From Lutibacter sp. UBA4458 (GTDB lineage: Bacteria > Bacteroidota > Bacteroidia > Flavobacteriales > Flavobacteriaceae), in assembly GCA_002390165.1 (NCBI GenBank), contig DGOU01000066.1:1-26384 (forward strand): a DNA stretch of 26,384 bases, in the 5' to 3' direction. This document shows, piece after piece, positions 7,347-15,309 of this stretch (position 1 is its first letter; the number at the start of each line of letters is the position of its first letter). The notes under the pieces are model-generated. The model ran no database searches. It was not told the DNA's origin and worked only from the letters and a program-made list of their open reading frames with translations. Made by a program: the position numbers and the translations under genes.

Positions 7347-7367
7347 AAATTTTACAAAATTAGTTTC

Positions 7368-7628
7368 TTAAGCTTCAAACGGCTCAATAGAAACATAAGA
7401 TCTGTTATCTTTTCTTTTACGGAATTGAACCAAACCATCCACTTTTGCGTGTAAAGTATGATCTTTTCCCATATATACGTTATCACCTGGGTGATGTTGA
7501 GTTCCTCTTTGACGAACAATAATGTTTCCTGCAATTGCAGCTTGACCACCAAATATTTTTACTCCAAGACGTTTAGATTCTGATTCTCTACCATTCTTCG
7601 AACTACCTACTCCTTTTTTATGTGCCAT
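7368..7628 (-). CDS. rpmA: 50S ribosomal protein L27 (bL27)
   Basis: An 86-residue L27 of normal length. It begins directly with [16 protein letters not shown], so the N-terminal arm that reaches the peptidyl transferase centre has no cleavable leader of the Firmicutes type. The conserved [18 protein letters not shown] segment follows at about 43-61. It is the second gene of the rplU-rpmA operon, 25 bp after the rplU stop, and is followed by a strong terminator. Confidence 0.98.
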   Translation of the reverse strand: MAHKKGVGSSKNGRESESKRLGVKIFGGQAAIAGNIIVRQRGTQHHPGDNVYMGKDHTLHAKVDGLVQFRKRKDNRSYVSIEPFEA

Positions 7629-7653
7629 GATGTATGGGTTTTAAATTTGTAAC

Positions 7654-8145
7654 TTATTTAGTTAACGCTTCAATTAATTCAGCTTTTTTTAAAGAGGTAT
7701 AACCTGTAATACCTTTTTCTTTAGCCATTGCTTTTAATTCAGCAACTGTTTTTGAACTTAAATCGTCAGAAACGTTTTCTTCAACAGTTTCTTTTTTAGT
7801 TGCGGTTTTTTTAGCAGCTTTTTTCTTTGCGCCACTAGTTGCAATACCTTCAATTTGAATTTCAGTAAAAGCTTGTCTATGACCGTTTTTTACTCTATAT
7901 CCTTTTCTTCGTTTCTTTTTAAAAACGATTACTTTATCACCTTTTAGGTGACCTAAAATTTTGGCCGTTACTTCGGCTCCTTCTATAGCTGGGGCGCCAA
8001 CTGTTACTGTACCTTCGTTATCTAAAAGAAGAACTTTATTAAAAGAAACTTTCGCTCCTTCTTCTTCTTGTAAACGATGTACAAAAACTTTTTGGTCTTT
8101 TGCTACTTTAAACTGCTGCCCTGCTATCTCTACAATTGCGTACAT
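7654..8145 (-). CDS. rplU: 50S ribosomal protein L21 (bL21) with C-terminal Rho_N/SAP-like extension
   Basis: Residues 1-101 are a complete L21 ([14 protein letters not shown] start, and [16 protein letters not shown] at 76-91 for 23S rRNA binding). The protein then continues to 163 residues. A Lys/Ala-rich linker (about 104-118) and an acidic stretch lead into [20 protein letters not shown] at 130-149, followed by [14 protein letters not shown]. This resembles the helix-extended-loop-helix of Rho N-terminal/SAP-type nucleic-acid-binding domains. Typical bacterial L21 ends near 100-105 residues. The start is the ATG at 8145, about 50 bases downstream of a consensus promoter. The extension's role is unknown; extra RNA binding is inferred. 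Confidence 0.96.
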   Translation of the reverse strand: MYAIVEIAGQQFKVAKDQKVFVHRLQEEEGAKVSFNKVLLLDNEGTVTVGAPAIEGAEVTAKILGHLKGDKVIVFKKKRRKGYRVKNGHRQAFTEIQIEGIATSGAKKKAAKKTATKKETVEENVSDDLSSKTVAELKAMAKEKGITGYTSLKKAELIEALTK

Positions 8146-8201
8146 AAGTCTTGTTTTATTCGCTTTATTAATATTAATTACCTTTTTAATTAAGGCGGGT
8201 G

Positions 8202-8231
8202 CAAATATAGCTTTTTTTTCTTTTTCAACAA
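8202..8231 (-). promoter_or_regulatory. rplU-rpmA promoter
   Basis: On the minus strand, TATATTTG (8202-8209) with TTG (8229-8231) 19 bp upstream matches the Bacteroidota sigma-A consensus in both sequence and spacing. The predicted leader is about 50 bases. Confidence 0.75.
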
Positions 8232-8314
8232 AACAAATTTACACTTATAAAAACGCTCATTTTAAACTGCTTAACTATTTAATTTATTAATAATTAGTTA
8301 AATTTTTTAAAACC

Positions 8315-8346
8315 TTGTATTCTTTGTAAAAAGTTTAATAAATTTG
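8315..8346 (+). promoter_or_regulatory. Promoter of the M16 peptidase pair
   Basis: TTG (8315-8317), a 21-bp spacer, then TAAATTTG (8339-8346) match the Bacteroidota consensus. Transcription would start near 8352, giving a leader of about 115 bases that contains one 15-bp repeat copy and an inverted repeat. Confidence 0.55.
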
Positions 8347-8469
8347 ACTGTTTCTTGCTATGAAATTATTTTACTCCAAAAAATATTGTGTAATATCATT
8401 TTTAACTTGTAACAGATTTTTAATTAAGGCGTCTTATACGCCATATCATTTTAACTTAACCTATTTACT

Positions 8470-9789
8470 ATGAGAAAAACATTTTTTTTAAGTTTCTTAA
8501 CGTTACTTTTAAGTTTGGGAACATTTGCCCAAAAAGTTTCGTTTGAAGAATACAATTTAAGCAATGGCTTGCATGTAATTTTACATCAAGACAATACAGC
8601 ACCTGTGGTTACTACCTCTGTAATGTACCATGTTGGTTCTAAAAACGAAGTAGTTGGCAGAACAGGATTTGCCCATTTTTTTGAACACCTTTTATTTGAA
8701 GGCACTAAAAATATAAAAAGAGGAGATTGGTTTAAAATTGTTTCTGCTAATGGAGGGACAAATAATGCGAACACAACCCAAGACAGAACTTATTATTACG
8801 AAGTTTTTCCATCTAACAATTTAAAATTAGGATTATGGATGGAATCGGAACGAATGATGCATCCTATAATTAATCAAATAGGAGTAGATACTCAGAACGA
8901 AGTAGTTAAAGAAGAAAAAAGATTGCGAGTTGATAATTCTCCTTATGGACAATGGACTTCTCAAGTTTTTAAAAATCTATTTAAAAAACACCCTTATCAT
9001 TGGGTTACCATAGGTTCTATGGCTGATTTAGATGCAGCAACTTTAGAAGAATTTAGAGCATTTAACAAAAAGTTCTACCTTCCTAACAATGCTGTTTTGG
9101 TTGTTTCTGGTGATTTTGAACTGGCCTCTACTAAAAAATTAGTTAAAGCCTATTTTGAACCTATTCCTGCAGGTCCAAAAGTAGTTCAATCTAACATAAA
9201 AGAAGAACCTATTACTAAAGAAATTAAAACTACTTATTACGATTCAAACATTCAAATACCAGCAGTTTTTACAGTTTATAGAACTCCTGCAATGACCACA
9301 AGAGATGCAAGAATTTTAGATATGATTTCCGATATTTTAAGTGGAGGAAAGAGTTCTAGATTATATAAAAAATTAGTTGACAAGGATAAAAAAGCACTTC
9401 AAATTGCTGCATTTAACTATTCATTAGAAGATTATGGCGCTTATATTGTATTAGCACTTCCACTCGGAAAAACTTCTTTAGATGAGTTGGTTAATGATAT
9501 GAATAAAGAAATTGTAAAACTTCAATCTAATTTAATTTCTGAAAGAGAACTTCAAAAATTAAGAAATAAATTTGAAAATAAATTTGTAAACTCAAATGCT
9601 AGTGTAGAAGGTATTGCAAATTCTTTAGCAAGATTTCATTTACTTTACGGAGATGCTAATTTAATTAATACAGAAATTAACATTTATAACTCCGTAACTA
9701 GAGAAGAAATTAGAGACGTTGCTAAAAAATATTTAAACCCTAATCAACGATTAGTTTTAGACTATTTGCCAAAAAAAGATAAAGAATAA
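8470..9789 (+). CDS. Secreted M16-family zinc metallopeptidase, catalytic subunit
   Basis: A 439-residue protein with a signal peptide (1-20, ending GTFA before Gln21). The inverted zinc motif H69-F-F-E72-H73 is present in a GFAHFFEHLLFEGT context. The third metal ligand is E148 or E149 in NEVVKEEKR, about 75 residues on as expected for M16 enzymes. It has the length of a single M16B subunit (two homologous domains), so it likely works with a partner; the next gene, 11 bp downstream, is an M16-like protein lacking the zinc site. It probably degrades peptides or processes proteins in the periplasm. The specific substrate is unknown. Confidence 0.93.
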   Translation: MRKTFFLSFLTLLLSLGTFAQKVSFEEYNLSNGLHVILHQDNTAPVVTTSVMYHVGSKNEVVGRTGFAHFFEHLLFEGTKNIKRGDWFKIVSANGGTNNANTTQDRTYYYEVFPSNNLKLGLWMESERMMHPIINQIGVDTQNEVVKEEKRLRVDNSPYGQWTSQVFKNLFKKHPYHWVTIGSMADLDAATLEEFRAFNKKFYLPNNAVLVVSGDFELASTKKLVKAYFEPIPAGPKVVQSNIKEEPITKEIKTTYYDSNIQIPAVFTVYRTPAMTTRDARILDMISDILSGGKSSRLYKKLVDKDKKALQIAAFNYSLEDYGAYIVLALPLGKTSLDELVNDMNKEIVKLQSNLISERELQKLRNKFENKFVNSNASVEGIANSLARFHLLYGDANLINTEINIYNSVTREEIRDVAKKYLNPNQRLVLDYLPKKDKE

Positions 9790-9800
9790 AAATATTAAAT

Positions 9801-11855
9801 ATGAAAACAAAAATTTTATCCATTATAACACTATTTTTAATGACATTATCTATGTCAGCACAAATAGATAGAACCATTCAACCAAAACCAGGACCAGCAC
9901 CAAAAATAAATATTGGTAAACCAGAAACCTTTGAATTAAAAAATGGGTTAAAGGTTTTGGTAGTTGAAAACCATATTCTTCCTAGGGTGTCTGCTACTTT
10001 AACTATTAATAATAATTTGATTTTTGAAGGGGACAAAGCCGGAGTTAGTGGCTTAACAGGTAGCTTATTAGGCACCGGCACTAATAAAATTAATAAAGAT
10101 TCTTTTGATGAAGAAGTAGATTATTTAGGGGCAAATATTAATTTTTCTAGCCAAAGTGCTAGTATGCGATCCTTATCAAAATATTTTCCAAGAGTATTAG
10201 AATTAATGGCTGATGCTGCATTACATCCTGTTTTTACGCAAGAAGAATTTGATAAAGAATCTACCAAATTAATTGAAAGTCTAAAAATTGGCGAAAAAAG
10301 TGTAAGTAATATTGCCAACAGAGTAGAAAACGCTTTAGCTTATGGTAAAAACCATCCTTACGGAGAATTTACTTCTCCAAAGTCGGTAAAAAATGTAAAC
10401 TTAAACGACGTTAAAAACTTTTACAGCACTTACTTTAAACCTAATAACGCCTATTTAGTTATAGTAGGAGATGTTAATTTAAAAGAAGTTAAAAAATTAG
10501 TAAAAAAAGGGTTTGCAAAATGGCAAAAAGGAACACTACCAACATATACGATTCCTGATGTTAATAATGTTGCAAAAACTGAAATAGACTTTGTAGATAT
10601 GCCACATGCAGTTCAATCTAATGTAGCCATGGTAAATTCTACAAATTTAAAAATGAGTAGTCCTGATTATTTTGCTGTAAAATTGGCAAATTACATTCTT
10701 GGCGGAGGCGGAGAAGCTCGTTTATTTTTAAATTTACGTGAAGATAAAGGCTATACTTATGGCGCTTATTCTAGCATTTCAAGTGATGAAAAAACTTCTG
10801 CATTATTTTCAGCATCTGCCCAAGTACGTAATATGGTTACCGATAGTTCTGCAGTAGAATTTGTAAAAGAAATTAAAAAAATTAGAGATACTAAAGTAAC
10901 CGATGAAGAACTTAAAAACGCTAAAGCCGCGTATGTTGGAAGTTTTGTAAGAAACGTAGAAAAACCTGCTACAATAGCAAGGTATGCTTTAAATATTAGA
11001 AGAAATAATTTACCTGAAAACTTCTACGAAACGTATTTACAAAACATTAATGCAGTAACTGTAGCGGATATACAACGAGTTGCTCAAAAATATTTAAGTG
11101 CAGACCATGCTAGAATTATTGTGGTTGGAAAAGCATTAGATGTATTGCCTAATTTAGAAAAATTACCCTATAAAATTAATTATTTTGATAAGGAAGCTAA
11201 TAAAACAAGCAAACCTGATTTAAGTAAACCAATACCTGCAGGAGTTACCAAACAAACAGTATTAAATAATTATTTTAATGCAATTGGTGGTGTAGATAAA
11301 ATAAAAAGTATAAAATCTACTTTAGTTACTTATGAAGCAAGTGCAATGGGAAACACCATTCAAAGTACTGAAAAAAGAACGGCAGATAAGTATGCTAACG
11401 AAACAAGTATGGGTGGCAATGTTATGGCCAAAGTTATTATGACTAAAGATGGTGTAACAATGAATAAGCAACCTTTACCTGCAGCAATGGCTAAAGATAT
11501 GATTAGCGGATTAGGAACATTTTTAGAAATGGGATTATTACAAAATGAAAATTCTAAATTAACAGGTATAGAACCTATTGACGGAAAAGACACTTATGTA
11601 ATTACCACCAAAGGAGATGTAGTTTCAACTTCTATTTATTTTGATGTGAAAACAAGTTTAAAAGTTAGAGAATCTCAAACTGTTTCTATGGGTGGAAGAA
11701 CTCAAAATCAAGCGGCTAATTTTAGCGATTATAAGGAATTTAATGGCATTATGTTTGCTGGAGTTAAAACAGCGAAAGTTGGTCCACAAACCGTTACCTT
11801 TAAATTATTAAATGCTAAAGTTAATGAAGGCGTAACCGACGTAGATTTTCAATAA
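9801..11855 (+). CDS. M16-family non-catalytic partner with C-terminal LolA-like domain
   Basis: A 684-residue secreted protein with a signal peptide at about 1-20 (MSA before Gln21). Residues 40-465 are an M16 fold, but the zinc-site region reads GVSGLTGSLLGTGT (81-94) with no HxxEH. The Arg-Tyr pair used by non-catalytic partners is present, R313 and Y318 in NLREDKGYTY. This matches the known division of labour in bacterial M16B heterodimers. After a linker, residues about 481-684 (starting VTKQTVLNNYFNAIGGVDKI) resemble the lipoprotein-sorting LolA-like sheets that Bacteroidota often append to periplasmic proteins. That domain call is by resemblance. It follows the catalytic subunit by 11 bp and is ended by a hairpin terminator. 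Confidence 0.9.
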   Translation: MKTKILSIITLFLMTLSMSAQIDRTIQPKPGPAPKINIGKPETFELKNGLKVLVVENHILPRVSATLTINNNLIFEGDKAGVSGLTGSLLGTGTNKINKDSFDEEVDYLGANINFSSQSASMRSLSKYFPRVLELMADAALHPVFTQEEFDKESTKLIESLKIGEKSVSNIANRVENALAYGKNHPYGEFTSPKSVKNVNLNDVKNFYSTYFKPNNAYLVIVGDVNLKEVKKLVKKGFAKWQKGTLPTYTIPDVNNVAKTEIDFVDMPHAVQSNVAMVNSTNLKMSSPDYFAVKLANYILGGGGEARLFLNLREDKGYTYGAYSSISSDEKTSALFSASAQVRNMVTDSSAVEFVKEIKKIRDTKVTDEELKNAKAAYVGSFVRNVEKPATIARYALNIRRNNLPENFYETYLQNINAVTVADIQRVAQKYLSADHARIIVVGKALDVLPNLEKLPYKINYFDKEANKTSKPDLSKPIPAGVTKQTVLNNYFNAIGGVDKIKSIKSTLVTYEASAMGNTIQSTEKRTADKYANETSMGGNVMAKVIMTKDGVTMNKQPLPAAMAKDMISGLGTFLEMGLLQNENSKLTGIEPIDGKDTYVITTKGDVVSTSIYFDVKTSLKVRESQTVSMGGRTQNQAANFSDYKEFNGIMFAGVKTAKVGPQTVTFKLLNAKVNEGVTDVDFQ

Positions 11856-11879
11856 TATTTAGAAAATAATTTTCTAGTT

Positions 11880-11905
11880 AAATGCCTCTTTTTAGGGGCA
11901 TTTTT
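11880..11905 (+). terminator. Terminator after the M16 pair
   Basis: AAATGCCTC (11880-11888) pairs with GGGGCATTT (11895-11903), with one G-T pair and a 6-base loop, and is followed by T residues. It lies 25 bases after the M16 partner stop. On the opposite strand the T tract is poor, so it mainly serves the plus strand. Confidence 0.8.
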
Positions 11906-12783
11906 CATTTAGATTTATTCACCAAATAAACTCCAAATAAAATAACTAATCCGTAAACAAACTGAAGAAATGATATTTTTTCTCCATCTAAAATTCCCCA
12001 AGTAATTGCAACAATTGGAATTAAATAGGTAACGGATGAAGAAAAAATTGGAGTAGAAATCTGTATTAATTTATTAAACATTATTTTGGCAAAAGCCGTT
12101 CCAAAAATAGATAAAATAGTCATATAAACTAAAGCCATCAGGTTAACATGAGAAGGCTGAAACGTTTCAAAAAATTGCGTATTCCATAACACAATAAAAG
12201 CAGGCACAATCATTAAAACAAAATTAGCAACAGCAATAGCAACAGCATCCACTTCCTGTAAATGTTTCTTTAAAATATTAGCATTTAAAGCATAACCAAC
12301 CGAAGCAATTAATATTAAAATAGCATAAAAATAATTTTGATTAGGGTGCAATTCTGCTCCTTTTAAAATTAACATTAATGTACCAGCTAAACCAATAAAA
12401 ACCCCAATTGCCTGACGTTTTGAAAAACCAAAGCCAAAAAACAAGGCTCCAAATATTAAAGTATTTAATGGTGTAAACGAGTTTAAAATAGAAGCTATAG
12501 AACTATCTATTTTATCAATGCCATAAGCGAATAAAAAAACCGGAAAAAAGGTTCCTAATACTGCGTTTAACCCTAAATAGTACCACTGCTTTTTAGTTAT
12601 TTTAAAAATCTTTTTTAACCCAATAGCCATTAAAAAAAACGCAGTTATAATTATTCTAAACGCACCAACTTGCATAGGCGTTAAGCCAAGCAATGCTTTT
12701 TTCATTAAAATAAAAGAACTTCCCCAAATTAAGGAAAGCACTATTAAATAAATCCACTTTAATTCTTTTTGTTCTATTTTCAT
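11905..12783 (-). CDS. EamA/DMT-superfamily transporter
   Basis: A 292-residue inner-membrane protein with about ten hydrophobic helices in two repeated EamA halves (about 10-140 and 150-288). It opens with LIVLSLIWGSSFILMKKAL, and the second half ends in the typical SVTYLIPIVAITWGILDGE segment. The family exports metabolites or amino acids, and the substrate cannot be told from sequence. It is a single gene facing the M16 pair, with its own upstream region (12784-12865) shared with the divergent HMA lipoprotein. There are no signs of truncation. Confidence 0.92.
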   Translation of the reverse strand: MKIEQKELKWIYLIVLSLIWGSSFILMKKALLGLTPMQVGAFRIIITAFFLMAIGLKKIFKITKKQWYYLGLNAVLGTFFPVFLFAYGIDKIDSSIASILNSFTPLNTLIFGALFFGFGFSKRQAIGVFIGLAGTLMLILKGAELHPNQNYFYAILILIASVGYALNANILKKHLQEVDAVAIAVANFVLMIVPAFIVLWNTQFFETFQPSHVNLMALVYMTILSIFGTAFAKIMFNKLIQISTPIFSSSVTYLIPIVAITWGILDGEKISFLQFVYGLVILFGVYLVNKSK

Positions 12784-12865
12784 CTTAAAAATGCAAAAAT
12801 CGAATAAAAATTCGGAACAAAAGGTATAAGTTTATACATTCGCAAAAAAATCAATATAAAAAATC

Positions 12866-13234
12866 ATGAAAAAATTATTCACTTTACTACTCCTAACTTT
12901 TTTTATTTTAGCTTGTGGAGACAAAAAACCATCCACTAATAAAGAAAAAACTAGTATTAAAACAGAACGAGTTGCTGTAAACCTAAAAAGTGTAGCAATT
13001 GATATTGAAGGAATGACCTGCGAAATTGGTTGTGCTAGAACTATTCAATCTAAATTATCAAAAGTAGATGGTGTTACTTATTCTAAAGTAAATTTTGATT
13101 CTAAAAAAGGAATTTTTACTTATGACGCTAATAAATTAAATAAAAATGATATTGCTAAAAAAATTGATAAAATTGCAGGAGGAGATTTATATAAAGCTAC
13201 TAAAATGACTGAAATTGACACTGTTATAAAATAA
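12866..13234 (+). CDS. Lipoprotein with heavy-metal-associated (HMA) domain
   Basis: A 122-residue protein with a lipoprotein signal (TFFILAC, lipidated C17), a short polar linker, and an HMA-type ferredoxin fold over about 41-112. The metal loop reads GMTCEIGCA with C52 and C56, spaced C-x3-C rather than the common C-x2-C. The fold's later elements, KVDGVTYSKVNFDSKKG and NDIAKKIDKIAGG, are present. It likely binds copper or another soft metal at the periplasmic face of the envelope and could pass it to a partner; none is encoded next door. A separate lipoprotein gene follows 78 bp downstream. Confidence 0.9.
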   Translation: MKKLFTLLLLTFFILACGDKKPSTNKEKTSIKTERVAVNLKSVAIDIEGMTCEIGCARTIQSKLSKVDGVTYSKVNFDSKKGIFTYDANKLNKNDIAKKIDKIAGGDLYKATKMTEIDTVIK

Positions 13235-13312
13235 AATTAAACAAATAGTTTTTTCTACAATATTTTTATCGTTTATTTGTTAGTATATTAAAATCAATCA
13301 AAACCCAATTAA

Positions 13313-13645
13313 ATGAAACAGATTAAATTTTTAGTAGCAATTGCTTTAGTAAGTATAATTGCTATATCTTGTAAAGATGCTAAAAAAGGCGACATGAAAG
13401 ATGCCGTTAAAACTAATGTTGAAGCAGTTAAAGAAGCTGCTGACAATGCTTCTGAAACTGTTAAAGATGTAACAGAAGAAGCTTCTAAAACAGTGGACAG
13501 CGTAGCAGCAAAAGTAAATGATGCTGTTGAGGCGACTAAAGAAACTGTTAAAGAAACAACAGAAAAAGCTAAAGAAACTGTTGAAGGCGTTAAAAAAGAC
13601 GTTAAAACTAGTGTTGATGCAGTTAAAGATGCTGTAAAAAACTAA
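13313..13645 (+). CDS. Small lipoprotein of LEA-like 11-residue repeats
   Basis: A 110-residue lipoprotein (IIAISC, lipidated C20) whose mature part is almost only Lys, Glu, Asp, Ala, Val, Thr and Ser. From residue 31 it can be cut into seven successive 11-residue units ending at 107 (for example AVKTNVEAVKE, AADNASETVKD, VTEEASKTVDS), giving an amphipathic helix like group 3 LEA proteins or apolipoproteins. There are no aromatic residues after the signal. A role in desiccation, osmotic or membrane stress is inferred from the repeat type only. It is followed by a strong terminator and may share a transcript with the HMA lipoprotein. Confidence 0.87.
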   Translation: MKQIKFLVAIALVSIIAISCKDAKKGDMKDAVKTNVEAVKEAADNASETVKDVTEEASKTVDSVAAKVNDAVEATKETVKETTEKAKETVEGVKKDVKTSVDAVKDAVKN

Positions 13646-13663
13646 ATAGTTTAAAAAAAAATT

Positions 13664-13691
13664 AAAAACCGCAACTATCGTTGCGGTTTTT
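13664..13691. terminator. Bidirectional terminator between the LEA-like lipoprotein and ctaA
   Basis: AAAAACCGCAAC (13664-13675) and GTTGCGGTTTTT (13680-13691) form a perfect stem with a 4-base loop. T runs follow on both strands, so it ends both converging transcripts. Confidence 0.92.
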
Positions 13692-14747
13692 TTATGCCTT
13701 AAATTTCCTTGTATTAAAGTACAAAAATAGTAAACTCATAAAAAACAACAATCCTACAAGTTGATGACTTACACCTAAAATTAATGGAATTTTACCTTGT
13801 ACATTAAGTACCGTTAATATTCCTAAAGTAAGTTGAACAATTATTAAAACTAATGCAAATTGTATCCACTTTTTTTGATTGCTTTTTAGAACATCTTTTA
13901 ATTTAAAAAACAAAATAAATGTTAAAGCGGTTAATAAATATGCTAAAAAACGATGTGTAAATTGTATTAAAGCTGGCGCAAATAAAAAACTATCATAATT
14001 AATTAAATTTCCAAAACTCCAATTAGTAGAATTTTTTAAAACCGGCGGTATAAAGTATCCATTCATATCTGGCCATGAAGGATAATACAAACCTGCTTTC
14101 ATACCAGACATTAATCCTGCAAAAATCATTTGAACAAATGCAATTCCTAAGGTAATACCAATCAATTTATGTTGCTTTATTTTTGTTTCAAGTCCAAAAT
14201 TATAAACATCCGCAATTGTTTTTATCATTGCAGTAATAACCAGCACAGCTAATATAAAGTGCAATGTTAACTTATAGGCATTAACCCAAGGTCTATTAAC
14301 AAAACCACTTAACACCATAATCCAACCTGCAGATGCCGTTAAAATAGTTAACAAAATAACCACCGCTAATCGTTTTATTAAGTAGGCATTTATCTGCTTT
14401 TTAAACACAAAAATTATAAACGGAATTAAAAATATAAAACCTAAAGCTCTAACCCAAAGCCGATGAAAATATTCCCAGAAATAAATAAATTTAAAATTTT
14501 GAAGTGTAAAAGAGGAATTTAATTTATGAAATTGTGGTGTTTGCTTATAAAGTTCAAATTCATGCAACCAACTATTATGATTTAGCGGAGGAATAACCCC
14601 AGTTATAACATCCCATTTTGTTATAGACAAGCCAGAACCTGTTAACCTTGTAATGCCTCCTAATATAACTTGCCCTACTAGCATTACTAGACCAATAATT
14701 AGCCAAATTCTAATTGTTTTTGTGTATTTATAATTATTTAATTTCAT
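13692..14747 (-). CDS. ctaA: Heme A synthase, CtaA/COX15 family
   Basis: A 351-residue inner-membrane protein with eight predicted helices that oxidises heme O to heme A for aa3-type cytochrome oxidase. The four family histidines are present: H95 (WEYFHRLWVR), H163 (TLHFILAVL), H265 (IQFTHRFLAY) and H328 (GVSHQLVG). The N-terminal GGITRLTGSGLSITKWD motif is also conserved. The ATG at 14747 lies 14 bp inside gldD, so it is translated from the mutY-ssb-gldE-gldD message. Length is that of the longer alphaproteobacterial/mitochondrial-type COX15 rather than the roughly 300-residue Bacillus CtaA. Confidence 0.95.
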   Translation of the reverse strand: MKLNNYKYTKTIRIWLIIGLVMLVGQVILGGITRLTGSGLSITKWDVITGVIPPLNHNSWLHEFELYKQTPQFHKLNSSFTLQNFKFIYFWEYFHRLWVRALGFIFLIPFIIFVFKKQINAYLIKRLAVVILLTILTASAGWIMVLSGFVNRPWVNAYKLTLHFILAVLVITAMIKTIADVYNFGLETKIKQHKLIGITLGIAFVQMIFAGLMSGMKAGLYYPSWPDMNGYFIPPVLKNSTNWSFGNLINYDSFLFAPALIQFTHRFLAYLLTALTFILFFKLKDVLKSNQKKWIQFALVLIIVQLTLGILTVLNVQGKIPLILGVSHQLVGLLFFMSLLFLYFNTRKFKA

Positions 14748-15309
14748 TTTTCCACCTCAAAGTTTCAATTAAATGAGTAGCATCTTTTTCAATATATTTT
14801 AAAGCAGGCAGAATAGAGTCGTAATTAGGCTTTGAATAAAAATACAATGCTCCTTCTAAAACATTTTTAACACTATCTGTAACTCTAAATTGAAGGTTTG
14901 ACGCTACATTTCCTTCAACATGATATAACTTGGCAAATACCTTATTTTCAAAATCCTCGTACGATACATCATCTATTGCATCTGCTTTTTTTGCATGTTT
15001 AAGGGTAAATCTTTCTGCTTCTTCTAAAATTTGAATTAAATTACCATCTGCTTTACGATAGGTAATATACATAGAAGCTTTTAATTTTGGATATTCAATA
15101 ATTGCCCAACATTTATTTTTTTCTAAAAATGTAGCATAATTGGATATTTCAAATTGATAAGGACAATTATTAATTATTTTATGATAAGTGTTTGCGGGAT
15201 ATTGCAAGTTCAAATAAGCTTTTGGCTTTGGTAACGCACTGTTATTATTGCAAGAACTTAAAAAACCTGTTATTAAAATAATAAGGAACCTATTAATAAA
15301 AAGCTTCAT
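14734..15309 (-). CDS. gldD: GldD, gliding motility lipoprotein
   Basis: A 191-residue lipoprotein with signal and lipobox ending FLSSC (C20), then the family-typical PKPKAYLNLQYPANTY segment at 27-42. GldD is required for gliding and type IX secretion in Flavobacteriia; its biochemical role is not settled. The gene overlaps gldE by 4 bp at its 5' end and ctaA by 14 bp at its 3' end, indicating translational coupling. The gldE-gldD order and the adjacent ssb and mutY are the usual arrangement in this group. Confidence 0.93.
   Translation of the reverse strand: MKLFINRFLIILITGFLSSCNNNSALPKPKAYLNLQYPANTYHKIINNCPYQFEISNYATFLEKNKCWAIIEYPKLKASMYITYRKADGNLIQILEEAERFTLKHAKKADAIDDVSYEDFENKVFAKLYHVEGNVASNLQFRVTDSVKNVLEGALYFYSKPNYDSILPALKYIEKDATHLIETLRWKNEIK

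Larger units (their letters stand above)
8146..8469. other. 324-bp divergent intergenic region between rplU and the M16 peptidase gene
   Basis: It holds a promoter for each flanking gene, entered separately, and an exact 15-bp direct repeat, TTTTTAATTAAGGCG, at 8183-8197 and 8417-8431. One copy falls in each predicted leader. The right copy runs into a small inverted repeat GGCGT-N5-ACGCC (8428-8442). A 37-codon ORF at 8360-8473 overlaps the M16 start as ATGA but has no other support. Confidence 0.6.

Noticed and set aside
7352..7552. 66-codon minus-strand ORF inside rpmA
   Set aside because: Out-of-frame shadow of the clearly real L27 gene.
8360..8473. 37-codon ORF ending in an ATGA overlap with the M16 gene
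   Set aside because: No recognisable sequence, no ribosome site and amino acid make-up typical of random AT-rich DNA; could only be revived by conservation.
9801..11855. Second M16 gene as a decayed pseudogene because HxxEH is missing
   Set aside because: The frame is intact over 684 codons, keeps the Arg-Tyr pair and signal peptide, and non-catalytic partners are known in the family.
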